Shown one piece after another: positions 42,450 through 51,315 of a stretch of DNA of 64,000 nucleotides. The notes beneath the pieces were generated by a model. The model saw nothing but the letters and a program-made list of their open reading frames with translations, was not told where the DNA came from and ran no database searches. The stretch's first letter is position 1. Every line of letters begins with the position of its first letter. Origin of the DNA: JAHRAW01 sp963693025 (GTDB taxonomy: Bacteria > Pseudomonadota > Gammaproteobacteria > Arenicellales > Poriferihabitantaceae); the NCBI GenBank assembly GCA_963693025.1, contig OY843749.1, positions 2,852,001 to 2,916,000 on the forward strand. The letters are read 5' to 3'. A program made the position numbers and the translations under genes.

Positions 42450-43751
42450 ATGGCAAACAATGTCGTCTTACTCGGAACCCAGTGGGGCGACGAGGGCAAG
42501 GGGAAAATCGTCGACCTGCTGACCGCGCGCGCCGACGCGGTGGTGCGCTTCCAGGGGGGCCACAACGCGGGACACACGCTGGTGGTCAATGGCCACAAGA
42601 CGGTGCTGCATCTGGTGCCGTCGGGCGCGATGCGCGCAGGGGCGGAATGCTTAATCGGCAACGGCGTGGTGGTGAGCATGGAGCAGTTGCTTGCGGAAAT
42701 CGGCGAACTGGCGGACATCGGCGTCTCGGTGCGCGAGCGGTTGCGGGTGAGTTACGCCTGCCCCATCGTCTTCCCCCACCACATTGCGCTCGATGTCGCC
42801 CGCGAAAAAGCGCGCGGCAACCTCGCCATCGGCACGACCGGCAGGGGGATTGGTCCCGCCTACGAAGACAAAGTCGCGCGCCGCGGACTGCGGCTTGGGG
42901 ATTTGCTGCAACCGGCGTCTTTCGCCGACAACCTCAAACAAGTGATGGACTACCACAATCACGCCCTGACGCATTTCTTCGACAGCGAGCCGGTGGATTA
43001 CCGGCAAACCCTCGACCAAGCGCGCGCTCAGGGCGAGCAAATCGCGGACTTGCTCGGCGATGTCTCCGCCCGCCTCTGCGAACTGCGCGCGCAACGCAAG
43101 GCGGTGTTGTTTGAGGGCGCACAGGGGCTGCTGCTCGATATTGACCACGGCACCTATCCCTATGTGACTTCGTCCAACACCACCGCCGCGGCGGCGGCCA
43201 CCGGCAGCGGCGTGGGTCCGCTCGAACTGGACTACGTGCTCGGCATCGTCAAAGCCTATTCCACGCGCGTGGGCGCGGGACCCTTTCCCACCGAGTTGTT
43301 CGACGAGACCGGCGCGTTGCTCGGCGAGAAGGGCGGCGAGTTCGGCGCCACCACCGGGCGACCGCGGCGCTGCGGCTGGCTGGACATGGTGGCGTTGCGC
43401 CGCAGCCGCCAGGTCTGCGGACTGAGCGCGTTGTGCGTGACCAAACTGGACGTGCTCGACGGGTTTGAGCAGGTGAAAATCTGCACCGCCTACCGCCGCA
43501 ATGGCGAGCAAATGGACTTGCCGCCCTACGGCGCCGAGGCGATGGCGGAGTGCGAGCCGGTCTACGAAACCCTCAAAGGCTGGCGGCAGCCAACCGGCGG
43601 CATCCGACGCTACGACGACCTGCCCGCCAACGCCAAAGCCTACCTCGCCCGCGTGTCGGAACTGAGCGAATTGCCCATCGACATCATCTCGACCGGCGCC
43701 GAGCGCGACGACACCATCATCGTCAAGCATCCATTTGAACGCGTGAATTGA
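42450..43751 (+). CDS. purA: Adenylosuccinate synthase
   Basis: The 433-residue enzyme has the N-terminal GTP-binding loop GTQWGDEGKGKIVD, the catalytic histidine in GGHNAGHTLVVNG, GTTGRGIGPAYEDK, and EGAQGLLLDIDHGTYPYVTS. It joins aspartate to IMP with GTP, the first committed step to AMP. It is last of the hflK operon order and lies 35 bases after DUF2065. Confidence 0.97.
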   Translation: MANNVVLLGTQWGDEGKGKIVDLLTARADAVVRFQGGHNAGHTLVVNGHKTVLHLVPSGAMRAGAECLIGNGVVVSMEQLLAEIGELADIGVSVRERLRVSYACPIVFPHHIALDVAREKARGNLAIGTTGRGIGPAYEDKVARRGLRLGDLLQPASFADNLKQVMDYHNHALTHFFDSEPVDYRQTLDQARAQGEQIADLLGDVSARLCELRAQRKAVLFEGAQGLLLDIDHGTYPYVTSSNTTAAAAATGSGVGPLELDYVLGIVKAYSTRVGAGPFPTELFDETGALLGEKGGEFGATTGRPRRCGWLDMVALRRSRQVCGLSALCVTKLDVLDGFEQVKICTAYRRNGEQMDLPPYGAEAMAECEPVYETLKGWRQPTGGIRRYDDLPANAKAYLARVSELSELPIDIISTGAERDDTIIVKHPFERVN

Positions 43752-43766
43752 TATGCGGAGCAACCT

Positions 43767-45236
43767 ATGAAACTCAACGCTATGAAACTTAACGACGAGG
43801 CGCTATACCGCCAACAGTGTTACATCAACGGCCAATGGGTCGATGCCGACGGCGGCGACACCATCGAGGTCACCAATCCCGCCGACCAGTCGGTGATTGC
43901 AAGCATCCCCAACATGGGGGCGGCGGAGACGCGCGAGGCGATTGCGCACGCCCAACGGGCGCAACTTGCGTGGCGCGGTTTGCTGGCGAAGGAGCGCGCC
44001 GTCATTCTGCGCCGCTGGTCTGACTTAATGCTGGAAAATCAAGAAGACCTGGCGCTGATGATGACGCTGGAGCAGGGCAAGCCGCTCGCCGAGGCGCGCG
44101 GCGAAATTGGCTATTCGGCGTCGTTTCTGGAATGGTTTTCCGAGGAAGCCCGGCGGGTTTACGGCGAGACCATTCCGCAGCATCAGCACGACAAACGGCT
44201 GCTGGTGATTAAGCAGCCCATCGGCGTCTGCGTCGCCATCACGCCGTGGAATTTCCCGTCGGCGATGATTACCCGAAAAGCCGCGCCGGCGCTCGCCGCG
44301 GGCTGCGCGGTGGTGGTCAAGCCGGCGACGCAAACCCCGCTCTCGGCGCTCGCGTTGTGCGAGTTGGCGGCGCGGGCGGGCGTGCCGCCGGGCGTGTTCA
44401 ACGTGGTGACCGGGCGCGCCGGGGAAATCGGCGCCGAGATGACTTCCAACCCGCAGGTGCGCCACCTGAGTTTCACCGGCTCGACCGAAATTGGCCGCCT
44501 GCTGATGCGCCAGTGCGCCGACTCGGTCATCAAGGTGGCGCTGGAACTCGGCGGCAACGCGCCCTTCATCGTGTTTGACGACGCCGACCTCGACGCCGCG
44601 GTCGAAGGCGCCATCATCTCCAAATACCGCAACGGCGGGCAGACCTGCGTGTGCAGCAACCGCCTCTATGTACAGAGCAAGGTGTACGACGAATTCGCCG
44701 CCCGGCTGACCGCCGCCGTGTCCAAGATGCGCGTCGGGTACGGGCTGGAAGAGGGCGTCTCGCAGGGTCCGCTCATCAACACGGCGGCGGTGGAGAAGGT
44801 GGAAGAGCACGTGGCGGACGCGCTCGGGAAGGGCGCGCAAGTGGCGCTCGGCGGCGCTCGCCACGAACTCGGCGGCAACTATTTTCAGCCGACCGTGCTG
44901 ACCGGCGTGAGCGCAAAAATGAAGGTCGCGCGCGAGGAAACCTTCGGTCCGCTGGCGCCGCTGTTTCGCTTTGAAGACGAACAATCCGTGATTGAAATGG
45001 CGAACGACACCGAATTTGGCTTGGCTTCCTACTTCTACAGCGGCGACCCGGCGCGCATCTGGCGGGTCGCCGAGGCGTTGGACTACGGCATGGTCGGCAT
45101 CAACACGGGCCTCATTTCCACCGCCGAAGCGCCCTTTGGCGGCGTCAAGCAGTCGGGCATCGGGCGCGAGGGCTCCCGCCACGGCATCGAGGAGTATTTG
45201 GAGATGAAATACCTGTGCGTGGGCGGAATCGGTTAA
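43767..45236 (+). CDS. gabD: NAD(P)-dependent succinate-semialdehyde dehydrogenase (GabD type)
   Basis: The 489-residue aldehyde dehydrogenase has the catalytic cysteine in GGQTCVCSNR, the general-base glutamate in LELGGNAPFIVF, and the NAD-binding ITPWNFPSAMITRKAAPALA. The C-terminal PFGGVKQSGIGREGSRHGIE is typical of GabD, which oxidises succinate semialdehyde to succinate. The exact substrate is inferred from family resemblance. Its first 10 codons are a near-perfect 15-base duplication (ATGAAACTCAACGCT then ATGAAACTTAACGAC); GGAG eight bases before the first ATG makes that the likelier start. It lies only 15 bases after purA. Confidence 0.88.
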   Translation: MKLNAMKLNDEALYRQQCYINGQWVDADGGDTIEVTNPADQSVIASIPNMGAAETREAIAHAQRAQLAWRGLLAKERAVILRRWSDLMLENQEDLALMMTLEQGKPLAEARGEIGYSASFLEWFSEEARRVYGETIPQHQHDKRLLVIKQPIGVCVAITPWNFPSAMITRKAAPALAAGCAVVVKPATQTPLSALALCELAARAGVPPGVFNVVTGRAGEIGAEMTSNPQVRHLSFTGSTEIGRLLMRQCADSVIKVALELGGNAPFIVFDDADLDAAVEGAIISKYRNGGQTCVCSNRLYVQSKVYDEFAARLTAAVSKMRVGYGLEEGVSQGPLINTAAVEKVEEHVADALGKGAQVALGGARHELGGNYFQPTVLTGVSAKMKVAREETFGPLAPLFRFEDEQSVIEMANDTEFGLASYFYSGDPARIWRVAEALDYGMVGINTGLISTAEAPFGGVKQSGIGREGSRHGIEEYLEMKYLCVGGIG

Positions 45237-45364
45237 AATTGAACAAATTTGACATAGGCATTGCTTTTTTGCCGCCGATAGCGTTAAACTCCGCCCACTT
45301 GGGGCTCCGAACTACGAAACCGCGCCCTCCACTTAGACGCAAATAAATCTGGAGAGATTCCAGC

Positions 45365-45856
45365 ATGCCAAAAATATCCGATATGTTCTCGATTCATTCG
45401 AGCCTGAAATTGACCGCAATTCTGCTCGCCGCCGTCGTGGCGACCGGCTGTATCAGCGCCAAGAGCCGACCGCCAACAGAAGCCGCCCCCGCCGCCCCCG
45501 CCGAGCCAGCGGCCCCCGTCCCGTCCACCCCCGTGGTGGTCGAGCCGCCGAGCGCCGACGACAGCGCAACCGACAGCCTGACCAGTTGGATCGTGGCAAA
45601 AGGCGAGCATTTGTGGGGTATTTCGGCGGTCGAGGAGGTCTACAACCTGCCCGAGCAATGGCCGTTGCTGTATAAATCCAACCTGGATCAAATCGAAGAC
45701 GCGGACTTGATCTATCCGGGCCAGGTTTTACAGATCCCGCGCGACGTCACCCAAAGCGAAATCAACGCCGCCGTCCACCACGCCCAAAACCGAGGCGCCT
45801 GGGCGCTGGGTCCGGTGGAACTTTCAGATAAGGAATATCTGAAAAATAGTTATTGA
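45365..45856 (+). CDS. LysM-domain lipoprotein
   Basis: The 163-residue protein has a lipoprotein signal: hydrophobic LTAILLAAVVATGC with the lipobox cysteine near residue 29. An Ala/Pro-rich linker (about 40-65) follows, then one LysM domain (SWIVAKGEHLWGISAVEEVY to DADLIYPGQVLQIPRD). LysM binds peptidoglycan N-acetylglucosamine, so it is probably an envelope protein tethered to the outer membrane. It is a single gene with GGAGAG before its ATG. A perfect TTGACA at 45249 lacks a well-placed -10. Confidence 0.9.
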   Translation: MPKISDMFSIHSSLKLTAILLAAVVATGCISAKSRPPTEAAPAAPAEPAAPVPSTPVVVEPPSADDSATDSLTSWIVAKGEHLWGISAVEEVYNLPEQWPLLYKSNLDQIEDADLIYPGQVLQIPRDVTQSEINAAVHHAQNRGAWALGPVELSDKEYLKNSY

Positions 45857-45867
45857 TCCAACCACTT

Positions 45868-46290
45868 CGTCATTCTCGAGCGTTAGCGCCCGTTGCCGCG
45901 TAGCGGCTTACGGGCGCTTACGACCTCGGGAATCTCCCTACGGCTACCGTGGACTTTACCGAAGCCCCCACCGTTTTCCCGCAGGAAGCGGGAACCCAGT
46001 CGTCCATGGATGGCAAACCATCGTCACCTCCCACGTCCACCTTGCCACCGACAAAAAGACGGACTCCCGCTTAAAAGACTGACTGCGGAAACGGCGGCTT
46101 ACTCGCCGCCTGCTTCGCCCGCTCCGTTTGAATCCGTGCCAATCTTAGGGAGATTCCCGAGGACGCAAGTGTCCGTAAGCCGCCGCTTAAAAGAAAAAGC
46201 GCGGCGGCAAACGGACACTAACGCTCGAGAATGACGAAAGTAGGGGGGAATGACGAAGTAGGGGGGAATGACGAAGTAGGGGGAATGACG
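45868..46290. repeat. Modular palindrome with two hairpin ends and a tandem tail
   Basis: The left hairpin is the GCGCCCG version and the right one the GTGTCCG version (end at 46236). The long core includes GCGGGAACCC-type hairpins and the GAGCGAAGCAGGCGGC-like module in inverse. After it, AATGACGAAGTAGGGGGG is repeated about three times to 46290. Confidence 0.9.
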
Positions 46291-46314
46291 AGTACTTCAA
46301 GAATGCCGAGTCCT

Positions 46315-47205
46315 TCAAACAACCATCTTCCTCAACTCAAACTCCAAAATCCCCTCAGCCCCTGCGCCCTTAAGAATAGGAACCAAATCGCGGACTTCGT
46401 TTTTGTCTATGACGGTTTCCAGCGCCAGCCAGTCGTCGCCGTGGAGGCGGTTGATGGTGGGGGCGTGTAGGCTGGGGAGTTGGGCGACTACTTCTTCGAG
46501 GCGGTTGGCGGGGACGTTCATTTTTAGCAAGACTTTGTCGCGCGCGACCAGGGCGCTTTCCAGTAGCAGCGCGATTTTTTCGATTTTGCGTTTTTTCCAC
46601 GGGTCTTTCAGCGCTTGCCGGTTGGCGACGAAGACCGTGTGGGTGTGCAGCAAATCGCACACGATTCGCAGGCCGTGGGCGCGGATGGTGCTGCCGGTTT
46701 CGGTGATTTCCACCGCCGCATCCGCCAACCCTTCAACGACCTTCGCCTCGGTGGCGCCCCACGAGAAATCGACCGTGGCGTCGATGCCGCGCTCCGCCAT
46801 GAAGCGCTGGGTGAAGCCGACGAGTTCGGTGGCGATGCGTTTGCCGCGCAAATCTTCCAACGCGCGGATGTCCGAATCCTGGTCGACGATCAACACCCAG
46901 CGGCAGGGATTGTTGGACGCTTTGGAATAAACCAAGTCGCTGACCACCTCCACATCGGCGCCGGTCTCGGCAATCCAGTCCTGCCCCGTCAAGCCCGCGT
47001 CGATGGTGCCGCTGGCGATGTAGGGTCCCATTTCCTGCGAGCGCACCAGCGCGCAACTGATTTCCGGGTCGTCGATTGACGGGAAATAGTTGCGCGACCG
47101 AGTGGCGATATTCCAGCCCGCCTGGGAAAACAACTCCATCGTCGCCGCTTCCAGACTGCCTTTGGGAATGCCCAGTTTCAGGCGGTTGTTCGGGTGCTTG
47201 CTCAT
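46315..47205 (-). CDS. hisG: ATP phosphoribosyltransferase, long form
   Basis: The 296-residue enzyme joins ATP and PRPP in the first step of histidine synthesis. LKLGIPKGSLEAATMELFSQ at the start, ALVRSQEMGPYIASGTIDAG and the PRPP-site stretch DAAVEITETGSTIRAHGLRI are clear. The C-terminal ~75 residues (LLKMNVPANRLEEVVAQLPS onward) are the ACT-like regulatory domain of the long form, which mediates feedback by histidine. No other his gene is present nearby. Confidence 0.95.
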   Translation of the reverse strand: MSKHPNNRLKLGIPKGSLEAATMELFSQAGWNIATRSRNYFPSIDDPEISCALVRSQEMGPYIASGTIDAGLTGQDWIAETGADVEVVSDLVYSKASNNPCRWVLIVDQDSDIRALEDLRGKRIATELVGFTQRFMAERGIDATVDFSWGATEAKVVEGLADAAVEITETGSTIRAHGLRIVCDLLHTHTVFVANRQALKDPWKKRKIEKIALLLESALVARDKVLLKMNVPANRLEEVVAQLPSLHAPTINRLHGDDWLALETVIDKNEVRDLVPILKGAGAEGILEFELRKMVV

Positions 47206-47304
47206 TGCGAGGGTGCGAAAAAAGGGTGGGCGATTATAACCGATAGCGGGGCGAATCGGCTATGATTATTCGCCACGGCGCCGAGTGTTTGCGCCGACTG
47301 CTCA

Positions 47305-48756
47305 ATGATGAAACCCGAAGGCGCCCCGCGCAATAAGCGCAACAATTTTCCCGTCAGGCGCATCCACGCCGTCTTGCTGTGCGTGATTGCGCTCGTGCTG
47401 TGCAACCTCGTTGCCGGCTGGCTCGTTTGGCAACAGCAAATCAGCGCGGCGCTCGCCTGGGGCATTGAGATGGTATCGGGCGGCGCGTTGCTTGCGCTGA
47501 TTGCCGCGCTTTTTGTGAGCAATCGCAAGGCGCCGGTGGAGCCGATTCGCGGCATCGCCGAGTGGGCGTCGCGTATTCGCCAGGGGGATTTTTCCGCGCG
47601 GTTGGAGGCGGGTGCAAGCGGGTTATACGGCTTGACCGACGACATCAACCGCCTCGCCGAGTGGCTCGAATCGCTGGCGGAGTTGAAGAACCGGGAGTTG
47701 CTTGAGCAAGCCGCCCGGCTGAAAACCCAGACCCATCTGGTGCGCCTGCTGTATGACATCTCCGGCGATTTTAGCCACAACGCCGGCGCCGCCGAATTGA
47801 TGGAGCGCACCATTCAGCCGATGGCGGAAGTGCTGGACGCGCGCCGCATCGAATTCTGCCGCTTTGATGACGATGACGAGCCCGCGCAAGTGGCAACTTG
47901 CGGCGACCCTGATGACCGCGCGCAATGCGTCTCCATTCCGTTGCGCTTCAGCAAAAAGGTCTATGGCGAATGCCGCATCTGGTTCGCCGCCGAGCGCTTT
48001 CCGCTGCCCGACGAGTTTAGCCAACTGCTGTATGCCCTCGGGCGCAACATCGGCATGGCGATTGAGCGCATCGACTTGCACGCCGAATCGGCGCGCCTTT
48101 CGCGCATGCGCGAGCGCAGCCATCTGGCGAATGAACTGCACGATTCGCTGGCGCAAACCATCGCCGGGCTCGGCTTTCAGGTGCGGGTTCTGGATGATTT
48201 GCTGCACCAGCAGGAGGAGCAAGCGGTGTGGGAGCAGATGGAAAAGTTGGAGAATATGCTCGCCGAAGCCAACGCCGAGTTGCTCAGCCTGATTGCGTAT
48301 TTCCGCGTGCCGATCGACCCCGGCGGCTGGCGCCCCGCGCTTCAATCGCTGGTGGAGCGCTTTCGCGGGCAAACCGACATTGCTTTGTTTTTTCAAGACC
48401 AGTGGGGCGAGGTCGACATCCCGGAAAAGTGGCAACTGGAAATCGTCCGCATCATCCAGGAAGCGCTAACTAATATCCGCAAACATAGCCACGCCAAAAA
48501 CGCGCGCGTGTTGTTGCGTTGCGATGGCAGCGGCGGCGGGGATGAAACCTACACGGCGTTGGTCGAGGACGACGGCATCGGCATCGCCACCACCGCCACC
48601 GACACTATGACCGAGCCCGACAACCCCGGCGCGCACATCGGCTTGTCGGTGATGGCGCAGCGGGCGCGTGCGCTCGGCGCCGATTTTCGCATCGAGAGCG
48701 AGCCGGGCGAGGGAGCGCGAATTCTGCTATCCTTTCGCCCGCCGGAGGTCCCGTGA
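47305..48756 (+). CDS. NarX-type sensor histidine kinase (HisKA_3)
   Basis: The 483-residue kinase has two closely spaced spans (about 17-40 and 45-68) with almost no periplasmic part, so it likely senses a membrane or cytoplasmic signal. A HAMP-like linker, a GAF-like segment (about 170-255), the phosphoacceptor region SHLANELHDSLAQTIAGLGF with its histidine, and a HATPase domain ending GEGARILLSF follow. The stretch IIQEALTNIRKHSHAKNARV is typical of the NarX/DegS group. Its stop overlaps the response-regulator start, so the two are a pair. The signal is unknown; the NarX nitrate-sensing P-box region is absent. Confidence 0.9.
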   Translation: MMKPEGAPRNKRNNFPVRRIHAVLLCVIALVLCNLVAGWLVWQQQISAALAWGIEMVSGGALLALIAALFVSNRKAPVEPIRGIAEWASRIRQGDFSARLEAGASGLYGLTDDINRLAEWLESLAELKNRELLEQAARLKTQTHLVRLLYDISGDFSHNAGAAELMERTIQPMAEVLDARRIEFCRFDDDDEPAQVATCGDPDDRAQCVSIPLRFSKKVYGECRIWFAAERFPLPDEFSQLLYALGRNIGMAIERIDLHAESARLSRMRERSHLANELHDSLAQTIAGLGFQVRVLDDLLHQQEEQAVWEQMEKLENMLAEANAELLSLIAYFRVPIDPGGWRPALQSLVERFRGQTDIALFFQDQWGEVDIPEKWQLEIVRIIQEALTNIRKHSHAKNARVLLRCDGSGGGDETYTALVEDDGIGIATTATDTMTEPDNPGAHIGLSVMAQRARALGADFRIESEPGEGARILLSFRPPEVP

Positions 48757-49433
48757 TGCGCGTATTCCTCATTGACGACCACACCCTGTTTCGTGAAGGT
48801 TTGGTGGGCTTGCTGAAACGCAGGAATGTGGAGATTGCCGCCGCCGGCGACGGTCGCAGCGGAGTGCAACGGGCGGCGGAGTTCAACCCCGATGTCATTC
48901 TGCTCGACCTGCGCATGCCCGACATGGACGGGCTGGAAGTCCTCGAACACCTAATGCGAAAGCGAATCACCGCGCCGGTGGCAATGCTAACCACCAGCAA
49001 CGACCGCGCCGACCTAGCCGAAGCGCTACGCAAAGGCGCAAAAGGCTACCTCCTCAAAGACATGGAGCCGGACGCGCTGGTGGCCGCAATGCGCGACATC
49101 GCCGCCGGCAAAACCATAGTAGCCCCCGACCTCACGCCAGTGCTCGCCGACCTGGTCAAGCGCGGTGGCGCCGGCAACGACAAACAGGCGAAACCTCCGG
49201 CGCCATTCAGCCGCTTGACACCACGCGAGTTGGAAATTTTGTGCCATTTGTCGGAAGGGCAGAGTAACAAGGCGATTGCTCGTAACCTGGACATCTCAGA
49301 TGGTACGGTGAAACTGCATGTCAAGGCGGTGTTGCGTAAGTTGGAAGTTCATTCGAGAGTTGAGGCGGCGGTTATGGCGGTGGAGAATGGGTTGCGGCGA
49401 CTACCTCGTCATTCTCGAACGATAGAAAAATAA
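48753..49433 (+). CDS. NarL/FixJ-type response regulator, C-terminal tail encoded by a repeat
   Basis: The 226-residue regulator has the receiver acidic pair in LIDDHTLF, the phosphorylated aspartate in DVILLDLRMPDMDG, the lysine in GYLLKDM, and a LuxR-type helix-turn-helix (LTPRELEILCHLSEGQSNKA). It starts four bases inside the kinase gene. The domain normally ends near AVMAVENGLRR; the last ten residues (about LPRHSRTIEK) and the stop codon come from the start of a dispersed repeat at 49407. Confidence 0.92.
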   Translation: MMRVFLIDDHTLFREGLVGLLKRRNVEIAAAGDGRSGVQRAAEFNPDVILLDLRMPDMDGLEVLEHLMRKRITAPVAMLTTSNDRADLAEALRKGAKGYLLKDMEPDALVAAMRDIAAGKTIVAPDLTPVLADLVKRGGAGNDKQAKPPAPFSRLTPRELEILCHLSEGQSNKAIARNLDISDGTVKLHVKAVLRKLEVHSRVEAAVMAVENGLRRLPRHSRTIEK

Positions 49434-49875
49434 CCAACAAAAACCAACTTGTCATTCCCTACAACGCGTCATTCTCGAGCGTTAGTGTCCGTTGCCGCCG
49501 CGCTTCTTCTTTTAGCGGCGGCTTACGGACACTTACGACCTCGGGAATCTCCCTAAGGCTACCGTGAATTCCAACAAAGCGAGCGAAGCAGGCGGCGAGT
49601 AAGCCGCCATTCCCGCAGTCTTTTGAGCGGGAATCCCAAAGACCCGTCATTCTCGAGCGTTAGTGTCCGTTGCCGCCGCGCTTTTTCTTTTTAAGCGGCG
49701 GCTTACCGGACACTTGCGTCCTCGGGAATCTCCCTAAGACTGGCGCTGAGCCCAAACAAAGCGGGCGAAGCAGGCGGCTTTGTTTGGGCTCAGCGCCAAA
49801 CGGGACGAGATTCCCGAGGTCGTAAGCGCCCGTAAGCCGCTACGCGGCAACGGGCGCTAACGCTCGAGAATGACG
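49407..49875. repeat. Modular palindromes: lone A-end terminus, truncated copy and full two-hairpin copy
   Basis: An A-type terminus at 49407-49431 overlaps the response-regulator end. A hairpin-end copy starts at 49467 and breaks off in its core. A complete two-hairpin copy spans 49645-49875 (left GTGTCCG version, right GCGCCCG version); its core is itself an inverted repeat of GGCGCTGAGCCCAAACAAAG. Confidence 0.9.
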
Positions 49876-49909
49876 AAGTAGGGGTGAATGACAAAGTGGG
49901 AAGCCCCCC

Positions 49910-51307
49910 TCACCCAATCCCCCCCAAAACCCCCTCAATACTCTCCCTCGCATCACCAAACAACATACTCGTGTTCTCCTTAAAAAACAATGGATTATCC
50001 ACACCAGCATAGCCGCTCGCCATGCTGCGCTTCAGCACGATGACGTTGCGCGCTTTCCATACCTCCAAAACTGGCATGCCGGCGATGGGGCTGTCTGGCG
50101 TGTCGAGGGCTGAGGGGTTGACGATGTCGTTGGCGCCGACGACCATGACCACGTCGGTTTCGCTGAGGCGCGCGTTGATTTGCTCCATTTCAAGCACGAT
50201 GTCGTAGGGCACTTTGGCTTCGGCGAGCAGCACATTCATGTGTCCGGGCATTCGTCCGGCGACCGGGTGGATGCCGAAGGTGACCGCCACCTTTTTTTGG
50301 CGCAGGCGGCGCGTCAATTCCGAGATTGGGTGCTGCGCTTGCGCGACCGCCATGCCGTAGCCGGGGACGATGACCAGCGAGTTGGCGTTGTCCAGCAACT
50401 CGGCGGTGTCGGCGGCGGTGATGGCGGTTGTTTCGCCCGCAACCGCAACCCCCGCCGTGCCGCCGCCGACGCTGCCAAACCCGCCCATAATCACGCTGAC
50501 GAAACGCCGGTTCATCGCGCGGCACATGATGTAACTGAGAATCGCGCCGCTCGAGCCGACCAGTGCGCCGGTGAGGATGAGCAGGTCGTTGGAGAGCATA
50601 AATCCGGTCGCCGCCGCCGCCCAGCCGGAGTAACTGTTGAGCATGGAAATCACCACCGGCATGTCGGCGCCGCCGATTGCCATGACCATGTGGACGCCGA
50701 ACAGCAGGGCGAGCGCGGTCATCAGCAGCAGCGGCGTGAGCCCGTCGGACAGCGAGGCGGCGCCGACGAAAACCGCGCCGAGGTAGATGCACGCCAGCGC
50801 CAGCCCGGCGTTCAGCCAGTGGCGCGCCGGCAGCATCAGCGGCGCGCTGCCGATGACGCCTTGCAATTTGCCGAAGGCGATGACCGAGCCGGTGAAGGTG
50901 ACCGCGCCAATCAGCACGCCGAGGTAGATTTCAATCTCAAAAATCGTTTGCTCGACTCCGGTGAACTGGTCGTGGCCGCTGCTGTTGAGGAAGGTGGTGA
51001 AGCCGACCAGCACCGCCGCCAGCCCGACAAAACTGTGCAGAATGGCGACCAGTTGCGGCATCGCGGTCATCTGCACGCGCAACGCCACGACCGCGCCCAG
51101 CGCGCCGCCGACTACCATCGGTACGGCAATCAGCGCGTAGTGCGTGACCGAATCGCTCAGCAGCGTGGCGACGAGCGCGAGCGCCATTCCGGTGATGCCG
51201 TAGAGGTTGCCGCGGCGCGCGCTCTGCTGGTCGCTCAGCCCGCCGAGGCTCAGAATGAAAAAAATGCCGGCGACCAAATACGCCGCGTTGACCATACCTT
51301 GAGACAT
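49910..51307 (-). CDS. pntB: NAD(P) transhydrogenase subunit beta
   Basis: The frame opens at 51541 inside pntA, but the protein clearly begins at the ATG at 51307 (MSQGMVNAAYLVAGIFFILS), nine bases after the pntA stop. The 465 residues hold about nine spans and the C-terminal NADP(H)-binding domain with VPGYGMAVAQAQHPISEL, FGIHPVAGRMPGHMNVLLAE and VMVVGANDIVNPSA. With PntA it couples proton entry to hydride transfer from NADH to NADP+. Confidence 0.95.
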   Translation of the reverse strand: MSQGMVNAAYLVAGIFFILSLGGLSDQQSARRGNLYGITGMALALVATLLSDSVTHYALIAVPMVVGGALGAVVALRVQMTAMPQLVAILHSFVGLAAVLVGFTTFLNSSGHDQFTGVEQTIFEIEIYLGVLIGAVTFTGSVIAFGKLQGVIGSAPLMLPARHWLNAGLALACIYLGAVFVGAASLSDGLTPLLLMTALALLFGVHMVMAIGGADMPVVISMLNSYSGWAAAATGFMLSNDLLILTGALVGSSGAILSYIMCRAMNRRFVSVIMGGFGSVGGGTAGVAVAGETTAITAADTAELLDNANSLVIVPGYGMAVAQAQHPISELTRRLRQKKVAVTFGIHPVAGRMPGHMNVLLAEAKVPYDIVLEMEQINARLSETDVVMVVGANDIVNPSALDTPDSPIAGMPVLEVWKARNVIVLKRSMASGYAGVDNPLFFKENTSMLFGDARESIEGVLGGIG

Positions 51308-51315
51308 CGGCGCGC

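Noticed and set aside
45249..45290. Sigma-70 promoter ahead of the LysM lipoprotein gene
   Set aside because: The TTGACA is perfect, but no -10 box lies at 16-18 bases, so it is mentioned only in the gene entry.
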